In this document: in pieces, positions 5,438-11,491 of the stretch
Layout: each line of letters opens with the position of its first letter
Numbering within the stretch: position 1 is the stretch's first letter
From: Treponema sp.
GTDB taxonomy: Bacteria; Spirochaetota; Spirochaetia; Treponematales; Breznakiellaceae
NCBI GenBank assembly: GCA_031267115.1
Contig: JAIRZS010000004.1
Coordinates: forward strand, 1 to 14,245
Reading direction: 5' to 3'
DNA: 14,245 nucleotides
Made by a program: the position numbers and the translations under genes
The notes under the pieces: model-generated
Told to the model about the DNA's origin: nothing
Seen by the model: only the letters and a program-made list of their open reading frames with translations
Databases searched by the model: none

Positions 5438-7159
5438 ATGGCGTTGGACCCCGCAAACCCTCTGATTGTCCAGAGTGACCGAACTTTGCTTCTTGATGTA
5501 CACGCTCCGCTTGCCGAGGCTGCCCGGATCGCCATTATGCCTTTCGCGGAACTGGAAAAGTCCCCGGAGCATATCCATACTTTCAGGATTACGCCGCTTT
5601 CCCTGTGGAACGCGGCCGGCGCGGGTTTTACCCCCCGCGAGGTGATCAGGGCCCTGGAGGCGTATACGCGCTACCCTATTCCTTCTGGCGTTCTTGAGGG
5701 CTTCGGGGATACTATGGCCCGCTACGGAAAGGTCCGGATGATCGCCGGGGAGCCTGGCGGGGACGAGGAAAAGCTGGCCCTTGTCGTTGACAGCAAGGCT
5801 GTCAGGGCGGAAGTCGCTGCTTCCAGGGCGCTGGACAAATACCTGGAAAAAACGGATTCGGGCTTTAGTCTGAAGCTTACCGATAGGGGTTCCGTGAAAC
5901 GGGAGCTTATCAGGCTGGGCTGGCCGATCAAAGACGAGGCGCCCCTGGCAAACGGGGAGCCGCTTGACATACGCCTGCGGGAACAGTGCGCGTCGGGAAA
6001 AGAATTTGTCCTGAGGGACTATCAGAAGGAGGCAGCCGCTTCCGCCGCCGGGGACGGGGGGCCGGGTACCGGCTACGGGGTGATCGTGCTTCCCTGCGGG
6101 TCCGGGAAAACTATTGTGGGAATGGCCTTTATGGCCCTTCTCAAAACCAACACCCTGATCCTTACGACGAATGTGGCGGCGGTGCATCAGTGGATGGACG
6201 AGCTTCTGGACAAAACCCTACTTGCCAAAGACCAGATCGCCGAATATTCGGGGGATTCCAAGTCTGTAGCCCCGGTTACGGTGGCTACCTACCAGATACT
6301 TACCTGGAGGCCGGTGAAGGACGGCCCTTTTCCCCATTTCAGGCTTTTCCGGGAAAGGCCCTGGGGCCTTATCATCTATGACGAGGTCCATCTGCTGCCC
6401 GCGCCGGTATTCAGGGTCGCGGCGGAATTACAGGCGGTACGGCGGCTGGGACTGACGGCGACCCTGGTGCGGGAAGACGGCGCGGAAGACGCGGTGTTCA
6501 GCCTGGTGGGGCCAAAGCGTTACGATATTCCCTGGAAAGATCTTGAGGGCAAGGGCTGGATTGCCTGCGCTTTCTGTACGGAGATCCGGCTCGATCTGCC
6601 GGAAGAGCTTAAGGCGCTTTACGCGGTGGCCTCCCCCCGGGAAAAGTACCGCGTCGCAAGCGAGAATCCCCTGAAGAAAACGGTAGTCGCGCAGCTTGTG
6701 GAGAACCACCGCGAGGATTATATACTGGTTATTGGCCAGTATATCAGCCAGCTTGAGTCTATCGCGCAGCTTCTCAGGGCGCCGCTTATCACCGGGAGGA
6801 CCCCCAATGCCGAGCGCGAGCGTATCTACAGCGAGTTCAGGCGGGGGAAGCTCCCGGTAATCGTGGTTTCCAAGGTTGCCAATTTCGCCATCGATCTGCC
6901 GGACGCCTCAATGGCTATCCAGGTGTCGGGATCCTTTGGCTCGCGGCAGGAGGAGGCCCAGCGGCTGGGGCGGATTCTGCGGCCCAAACCCGCGGCGGGC
7001 GGCGGCCCGGGACGGAATTCCTGGTTTTACACGCTGGTGTCCCGTTTTACGGTGGAGGAGGATTTTGCGGCAAACAGACAGAAATTTCTTGCCGAGCAGG
7101 GTTACAAGTATACGATCCAGCACTGGACCGGGGAAGAACTGAGGGGGCCGCATGAATAA
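5438..7159 (+). CDS. XPB/Ssl2-type DNA helicase (superfamily 2)
   Basis: An ATP-dependent DNA helicase/translocase of the bacterial XPB group, related to the TFIIH motor used in repair and transcription. The N-terminal domain (about 1-105) starts NPLIVQSD and contains SPEHIHTFRITPLSLWN. Helicase domain 1 has Walker A GSGKT (221-225), the DEVH box (315-318), TAT (340-342) and the XPB-specific RED motif (345-347). Domain 2 has motif VI QRLGRILR (508-515). I chose ATG 5438 rather than the longer frame from TTG 5390 because the family begins at about this point; the protein is then 573 residues, the usual size. There is no good ribosome binding site and a TATAAT box nine bases upstream. The next gene overlaps by 8 bases, so the two are translationally linked. 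The exact role is inferred. Confidence 0.93.
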   Translation: MALDPANPLIVQSDRTLLLDVHAPLAEAARIAIMPFAELEKSPEHIHTFRITPLSLWNAAGAGFTPREVIRALEAYTRYPIPSGVLEGFGDTMARYGKVRMIAGEPGGDEEKLALVVDSKAVRAEVAASRALDKYLEKTDSGFSLKLTDRGSVKRELIRLGWPIKDEAPLANGEPLDIRLREQCASGKEFVLRDYQKEAAASAAGDGGPGTGYGVIVLPCGSGKTIVGMAFMALLKTNTLILTTNVAAVHQWMDELLDKTLLAKDQIAEYSGDSKSVAPVTVATYQILTWRPVKDGPFPHFRLFRERPWGLIIYDEVHLLPAPVFRVAAELQAVRRLGLTATLVREDGAEDAVFSLVGPKRYDIPWKDLEGKGWIACAFCTEIRLDLPEELKALYAVASPREKYRVASENPLKKTVVAQLVENHREDYILVIGQYISQLESIAQLLRAPLITGRTPNAERERIYSEFRRGKLPVIVVSKVANFAIDLPDASMAIQVSGSFGSRQEEAQRLGRILRPKPAAGGGPGRNSWFYTLVSRFTVEEDFAANRQKFLAEQGYKYTIQHWTGEELRGPHE

Positions 7160-9404
7160 AAACAGCCCGCCCTCCTGGCGCTTCAGGCCCCAGGACGAAT
7201 GGAAGGCCTGCATCCTTACCCTGCCGGATACCGCCTGTTTTGATCTTCTGAGAAGCGTTTTCGGAAATATCAAAACCCCGTTCAACAAACACCAGCTTAT
7301 GGAAAAGCTGGCGGCGTTCCTGCTGCGGAAGGAGATTCAGGACACTATTGCCGCGTATATCAACAACGACGATCACCGGATCATAGCCGCCGTCGCGATG
7401 CTCGGCGAGCCTGCCCCGGCGGCGCTTGAGATTTTTTTCGCCGGGGAATATTCCTGCGCGGAATTCCACAGCCTGCTCCTCAATCTGGAAGAAAGGCTTA
7501 TCCTGTACCGCCTCCGCGAGGAAGGGAATTACCGCATCAGCCTTAACCCGCTTCTGGAGCCGGTGCTTGCCCCTTTCATAGCGGACAGATCCGTTTTGTT
7601 TCCGTCGTTTCCCGGCGGCGGGGAGGAGCGGCAAACAGCGGGGCCGCAGCCGCTTGACGACAGGATCTTTGCCGCGATCATCTCTTTTGTTACGGCCCAG
7701 GGGGAAGCCCAGAAGGAATTTTTCAAAACAGACGGGGGCATACGGAAAAAGATTGTTGACGACGGCAGGCAGATCTTCCCGAACCTGGATATTTGGCCCG
7801 TTGTCGAGGGGCTGCGCTGTATCGGGCTTCTTGAAACCGACGGGGCAGGCCTGGCGCCCGACAAAAAAAGGCTGGCCTCTTTCGGGAGGCTGGGTTTCAG
7901 GGAACGCCTGGAATACCTTGCCGCGGGAATTTACACGGCCCCCCAGAATACCGAGGCCGATACCTGGTACTTCCGCCGGGGGTATATCCGCAACCTTGCC
8001 CGCTTTATCCACCGTTTTATATCGACCTTTGAGCAGGGGCGGCTTTATCCCCGGCGGACATTGCTCCGTTTTGCGGAAATCCAGGAACGGAACGGCGGCG
8101 CGCTTTTCCGGAACGAAGGCCTGCCGCCCGCGCCCGATTTTGCCGCCGGGGAAACCAGGCGTTTTCTCGCAGTCCTTGAAACCGCGGGCCTGCTCCGGGC
8201 CGCCGGGGAAGAATCCGGCGAGGCTGTCTACACCCCGGAGAAGCTGCCCGGCGAGGGGCCGGACGGGCCGGACAAGGGGCCGGGCGCGGCGCTTTTTCAG
8301 AGCGCGCTGCAAGCGCCCGCGCCCGAAAGCCCGGATGGGGCGCGGCTGCCCCCGGAACAGCCGGCGATTGCCATGGATACGCCCTTTTCCTGCATCCTGT
8401 ACCCTGAGATCGATTTTCCCGGCGCGGCAACCCTGGCTTCTTTCTGCGACTGCCGGGAAACAGGCGCCACGGTACGTTTCGAGATTACCCGCGATTCAGC
8501 GGTCCGGGGTTTTGACCGGGGGCTTAGGGCGGAAGACATGATCGGGACTCTGGAGCGGCTTTCGTTGAGCGCGCCGGATCAGAATCTGGCCTGGACGCTA
8601 AAAGACTGGGAAAACCGCTACTCGGCGGTATCGCTGTTCCAGGGTACGGTGCTGATGCTGTCGGAGGACAGGCGCTACCTTGCCGAAACCGGGCCCCTGT
8701 CGCCGCTTATCTCCCGGACACTGGCCCCGGGGGTCTACCTCCTGGCCGTTTCCGGCAAGGACGAGGCCGCCCGTATTCTGCAAAAAGCCGGCGTGGACAT
8801 TATAGCCCAGCCGCCGCCCGCCCTGCCCGAAGAAAAAGGTTATTCCGCGATGACCTATTCGGCTTACCCGTCTACCGGCAGCTTTGTCTTCCCCGGTTCA
8901 GGCGCGGGCGATCCTGCCGCGCCCTGCCCCGCCGGCCCTCCCGGATTGCGGGAGGAGCGGGAAAAGGCCGCGGAAGAGCGGAAGGAAAAACTCCGCGAAG
9001 CCCTGCGGAAAAGCGGGCTGCCCAAGCCGGACCAGGACGAGCTTGCGGCCCGTATTGAAAGGCGGCAGATTGTAAGCGAGTCCCAGCTTACCGGCGGCCT
9101 GGCGCGGCACGAAAAACTTGAGGCGCGGAATCTGGATTATGTGGGGAAAACCATAGTCGCCAAACAGGCCATCGCCAGCGGGTCCCTGGTAGAGGTCCTG
9201 CTTCCTTCCCTGGAAGGCGGGGAAAAGCGGATTATGGGAACCCCCCAGGCGCTGGAAAAATCCGGAGGGGAAACGGTCCTGGTGCTGCGCCCGCTCACGC
9301 GCGGCGGCGGGCAGAGCAAGGAAAAGCAGGAGGAAGAGATGAGGATACCCCTGGGAAAGATCGGCCTTTTGCGCTGGATAAAGCAGTCGATATTTACCGG
9401 ATGA
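7152..9404 (+). CDS. XPB-associated protein with XPB-N/p52-clutch-like domain
   Basis: The start overlaps the helicase stop by 8 bases, pointing to a stoichiometric partner. Residues 15-150 and 165-350 look like helical, winged-helix-type repeats (NLEERLILYRL, LNPLLEPVL). A Gly/Pro linker covers 363-408. Residues about 410-555 form a domain like that called helicase-associated (Helicase_C_3 type). Its core FEITRDSAVRGFDRG (443-457) aligns without gaps with FRITPLSLWNAAGAG (49-63) of the helicase. A second linker (575-600) and a charged helix (600-640) lead to a basic C-terminal domain (about 660-750) that may be a WYL-like or SH3-like barrel. No ATPase or nuclease motif is visible. From memory the domain order and several motifs resemble the TFIIH subunit p52, which anchors and stimulates XPB. 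I am sure it is the helicase partner and less sure of the p52 relationship. Confidence 0.8.
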   Translation: MNKNSPPSWRFRPQDEWKACILTLPDTACFDLLRSVFGNIKTPFNKHQLMEKLAAFLLRKEIQDTIAAYINNDDHRIIAAVAMLGEPAPAALEIFFAGEYSCAEFHSLLLNLEERLILYRLREEGNYRISLNPLLEPVLAPFIADRSVLFPSFPGGGEERQTAGPQPLDDRIFAAIISFVTAQGEAQKEFFKTDGGIRKKIVDDGRQIFPNLDIWPVVEGLRCIGLLETDGAGLAPDKKRLASFGRLGFRERLEYLAAGIYTAPQNTEADTWYFRRGYIRNLARFIHRFISTFEQGRLYPRRTLLRFAEIQERNGGALFRNEGLPPAPDFAAGETRRFLAVLETAGLLRAAGEESGEAVYTPEKLPGEGPDGPDKGPGAALFQSALQAPAPESPDGARLPPEQPAIAMDTPFSCILYPEIDFPGAATLASFCDCRETGATVRFEITRDSAVRGFDRGLRAEDMIGTLERLSLSAPDQNLAWTLKDWENRYSAVSLFQGTVLMLSEDRRYLAETGPLSPLISRTLAPGVYLLAVSGKDEAARILQKAGVDIIAQPPPALPEEKGYSAMTYSAYPSTGSFVFPGSGAGDPAAPCPAGPPGLREEREKAAEERKEKLREALRKSGLPKPDQDELAARIERRQIVSESQLTGGLARHEKLEARNLDYVGKTIVAKQAIASGSLVEVLLPSLEGGEKRIMGTPQALEKSGGETVLVLRPLTRGGGQSKEKQEEEMRIPLGKIGLLRWIKQSIFTG

Positions 9405-9435
9405 GGCCCCGCAAACCCGCTTGCCGCGCGGAGGC

Positions 9436-10371
9436 TCATTCTTTCGCGTTTTCTTCCCTCAGGCCGAAGCCCTCGTGCTTCCCGCTGTCGCCCACAGGCT
9501 CGACGTGGACCATGATATCGTAGACCTCTTCCACCCGGTTTTTTATGGCAAACTCCACCTCTGTCGCGATAGCATGCGCCTCGCGTACCGTGATATCCGG
9601 GTTCACCTCGATATCGATGTCAATGTCCCAAAGCCCGGCAATGCGCCGCATCCGGGTGCGGTGCGGATTCCCCGCCTTTTTCACCGAACGGACCGCTTCA
9701 AACACAGCCCTGTAGGAGTCGATGCTGCTCCCGTCCATCAATTCGGTATTGGCTTCCAGGAAAATTCCCACAGCCTGTTTGATCACCCAGAAGCCCACCA
9801 GAATTGCCACCGCCGAATCGATCACCCCCCTGTTGAACAGCCGCGACAGGAAGAGGCCCAGCAGTACCGCCACGGAAATAAGCACGTCCCCGGCCATATT
9901 TTTGGCGTTCGCGCGGAGCATGGCGGAGCCGGTCTTCCTGCCGAACAGGTACTGGCTCCAGGCCAGAAGCAGCTTCCCCGCTATCGAGACAGCCGTCACA
10001 ATTAACGCCGGGGCGCCGGGTATCTCCATAACCTTGCCGAACAGCAGATTCTGCGCCGAACTGAGGATAAGCTGGCCCCCGGCAAAAAACAGGGTCAGGG
10101 ACAGCAGGGCGGTAGCTACAGTCTCCGCCCGTCCGTGGCCCCAGGGGTGCCCGGCGTCCGCGGGCCGGGAAATCACCCGGGCCACAACCAGGGACATAAT
10201 CGCGATAAGCACATCGACGCCCGAATCAATGCCGTCGCCCACCACGGCGAGACTCTGCGCGCGCAGGCCCACGCTTATCTTAAGCGCCGCAAGCGCGAAA
10301 TTCCCCAGAATAGCCGTAATCGACGCCGCCTGGATAAGGGACGCCCGCTCTTTAATGGAACCGCCGGTCAT
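9436..10371 (-). CDS. Cation diffusion facilitator metal exporter, possibly Mn(II)
   Basis: An inner-membrane metal/proton antiporter of the CDF (FieF/MamB) family. Six hydrophobic segments precede a cytoplasmic domain of about 90 residues (from 215) containing DIDIDIEVNPDITVREAHAIA, the usual metal-binding fold of the family. HPWGHGRAE (75-83) is the typical loop after TM2. The transport-site residues are Asp49 and Asp53 in TM2 (DSGVD) and Asn158 and Asp162 in TM5 (NMAGD). FieF has HxxxD in TM5; the histidine is replaced by asparagine here, which points away from zinc and perhaps to manganese or iron (inference). The start at 10371 has no ribosome binding site, with TAAAAT six bases upstream. 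It converges with the helicase operon across 31 bases. Confidence 0.9.
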   Translation of the reverse strand: MTGGSIKERASLIQAASITAILGNFALAALKISVGLRAQSLAVVGDGIDSGVDVLIAIMSLVVARVISRPADAGHPWGHGRAETVATALLSLTLFFAGGQLILSSAQNLLFGKVMEIPGAPALIVTAVSIAGKLLLAWSQYLFGRKTGSAMLRANAKNMAGDVLISVAVLLGLFLSRLFNRGVIDSAVAILVGFWVIKQAVGIFLEANTELMDGSSIDSYRAVFEAVRSVKKAGNPHRTRMRRIAGLWDIDIDIEVNPDITVREAHAIATEVEFAIKNRVEEVYDIMVHVEPVGDSGKHEGFGLREENAKE

Positions 10372-10417
10372 GCTATAATTTTAAGCGCAAACAACGGCAA
10401 AAAACACCGTCAGCCCC

Positions 10418-10536
10418 TGTAATTTCATACTTTGACCCGGAATCTGGGCGCATCCCCGCCTCGGGCGGGGACCGGGCTATCCGCTTGTATCTTTTTTGCC
10501 TCCGGCAAAAAAGGATACCGCTTCTATCCCTTGCGC
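10418..10536 (-). repeat. Dispersed intergenic repeat, copy 3 (T-tract module)
   Basis: Read on the minus strand it starts with GCGCAAGGGATAG (10536 downward). It has a hairpin at 10518-10487 (TTTTTTGCC, loop GGA, GGCAAAAAA, flanked by GTATC/GATAC with one bulged base), AGCCCGGT, and a perfect 8-bp palindrome with loop CGA (10471-10453). It ends in ATGCGCCC and a tail through TATGAAATTACAGG. It matches copy 1 closely in every part except the palindrome, whose sequence differs while its pairing is kept. It lies between the metal exporter and the rpmH promoter. Confidence 0.8.
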
Positions 10537-10548
10537 GGCGCGATCCCG

Positions 10549-10577
10549 TTGACCAAGGTCCCGTTTTCCCCTATACT
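10549..10577 (+). promoter_or_regulatory. Sigma-70 promoter of the rpmH operon
   Basis: TTGACC (10549-10554) and TATACT (10572-10577) with exactly 17 bases between make this the best promoter match in the window. Transcription would start near 10584, leaving about 68 bases of leader. The leader contains a small hairpin with a GCAA tetraloop (CGCC 10623-10626, GGCG 10631-10634) just before the ribosome binding site AAGGAG (10638-10643). Confidence 0.65.
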
Positions 10578-10651
10578 TTACCTTCGTTATATTGAATTCA
10601 TGAACCTAATATATAGAAGATACGCCGCAAGGCGGCCAAGGAGCGCTACTC

Positions 10652-10807
10652 ATGAAAAGGACTTACCAACCCAGCAAGGTAAAACGCAACCGGAAATTCG
10701 GTTTCCGCGCCCGGATGAAGACCCGGGGGGGCAGGCTGATTTTAAAACGCCGCCGCGCCAAAGGCCGGACCAAGCTGACCGTTTCCGACGAGAAAAAGCC
10801 CTATTAA
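10652..10807 (+). CDS. rpmH: 50S ribosomal protein bL34
   Basis: A 51-residue, highly basic protein of the large ribosomal subunit that starts MKRTYQPSKVKRNRKFGFRA, the near-invariant bL34 opening, and contains GGRLILKRRRAKGR typical of the family. AAGGAG (10638-10643) lies eight bases before the ATG. It heads the conserved rpmH-rnpA-yidD-yidC-jag block. In many bacteria dnaA and the origin lie on the other side of rpmH; here a repeat and a metal exporter do. It ends TAT TAA, and the ATT within that sequence is the best candidate start for rnpA. Confidence 0.97.
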   Translation: MKRTYQPSKVKRNRKFGFRARMKTRGGRLILKRRRAKGRTKLTVSDEKKPY

Positions 10808-11171
10808 CCAGACGGGAAAGGATCTCCGCTTTAGGCGGAAAGAGCATTTAAAAAAAGGGGAGGATATACGGAGGGCTTTCAGGCAGGGGCGGGTTGTATC
10901 CTGTCCCGGCGCGAAATTGTTTGTGGTACAGAATGAACAGCCCCACAACCGGATAGCCTTTACTTTTGCGCGTAAATTCGGTAACGCGGTTGAGCGGAAC
11001 CGGGCCAGACGCCTGAGCCGGGAAGTTTACCGGCTGATCCGCGATTCGCTTGAGCCGGGATTCGATTTGGTATTACTTCTCTATCCGGGAGGGGATTTTT
11101 TCGCCAAACGGATGGAGCAGCTCGAAATTCTGTTTCGGAAAGCCGCCTTGCTACGGGGAAAAAACCGGTGA
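10803..11171 (+). CDS. rnpA: Ribonuclease P protein component, non-canonical start
   Basis: The protein cofactor of RNase P, which binds the 5' leader of pre-tRNA and helps the catalytic RNA. The signature ARKFGNAVERNRARRLSREVYR is intact. The conserved N-terminal part FRRKEHLKKGEDIRRAFRQGR is also present in the same frame, from about 10830. The frame is open from 10779, yet it holds no ATG, GTG or TTG before TTG 10917, and starting there would delete the substrate-binding N-terminus. The only reasonable start upstream of it is ATT 10803, which overlaps the rpmH TAA (10805-10807), suggesting translational coupling; the protein would be 122 residues, a normal length. A weaker alternative is ATA 10866 next to GGGGAGG. 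Identity is certain, the start is not. The next gene overlaps by 3 bases. Confidence 0.85.
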   Translation: MNQTGKDLRFRRKEHLKKGEDIRRAFRQGRVVSCPGAKLFVVQNEQPHNRIAFTFARKFGNAVERNRARRLSREVYRLIRDSLEPGFDLVLLLYPGGDFFAKRMEQLEILFRKAALLRGKNR

Positions 11172-11377
11172 AACATTTGGCGTTTTTTCTCATCAGGTTT
11201 TACCAGCGGGTAATATCGCCCCACCTGGGGGCCAGCTGCCGGTATTATCCAACCTGTTCCGCCTATGCCTACGAAGCAATCCGGAAATACGGTGTTTTCC
11301 GGGGGGCTTTCCTGGCTATAAAACGGGTTTTACGCTGCCATCCCCTGTGTCCGGGCGGTTACGATCCGGTGCCTTGA
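11168..11377 (+). CDS. yidD: Membrane protein insertion efficiency factor
   Basis: YidD is a small membrane-associated protein that assists YidC in inserting membrane proteins. The 69-residue sequence has the family hallmarks: FYQRVISPHLGASCRYYPTC, SAYAYEAIRKYG, and the C-terminal HPLCPGGYDPVP. Three of its four cysteines sit at the family positions. The GTG start overlaps the rnpA stop as GTGA (11168-11171), so translation is coupled. A gap of 114 bases, unusually long for this block, separates it from yidC; I see only imperfect inverted sequences there and no second promoter that convinces. Confidence 0.95.
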   Translation: MKHLAFFLIRFYQRVISPHLGASCRYYPTCSAYAYEAIRKYGVFRGAFLAIKRVLRCHPLCPGGYDPVP

Positions 11378-11491
11378 ATTCAGCAATGGCGCAGTTCCGA
11401 ACCTTTCCGGGTTTTGGAACCGGCTTAAAGATTTGTCTTTCCGGGAACCCCGGCGGCTGCCAGTTGCGCCGGTATTCCCCAAGGGATATTT

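Noticed and set aside
7047..8312. A 421-codon open frame on the minus strand
   Set aside because: It overlaps the helicase partner gene completely and shows no family signature; codon use on the other strand explains it.
9421..10005. A 194-codon open frame on the plus strand across the metal exporter
   Set aside because: The minus-strand CDF protein is unmistakable and covers the same bases.
10374..10379. TATAAT on the plus strand as a promoter
   Set aside because: It would fire through repeat copy 3, has no -35 partner I can see, and the rpmH promoter at 10549-10577 is far better.
10372..10651. Replication origin next to rpmH
   Set aside because: rpmH often neighbours dnaA and oriC, but there is no dnaA, no cluster of DnaA boxes (TTATCCACA) and no AT-rich unwinding region here.
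10432..10851. A 139-codon plus-strand frame over repeat copy 3, the rpmH promoter and rpmH
   Set aside because: rpmH in another frame is certain and the upstream half is a non-coding repeat.
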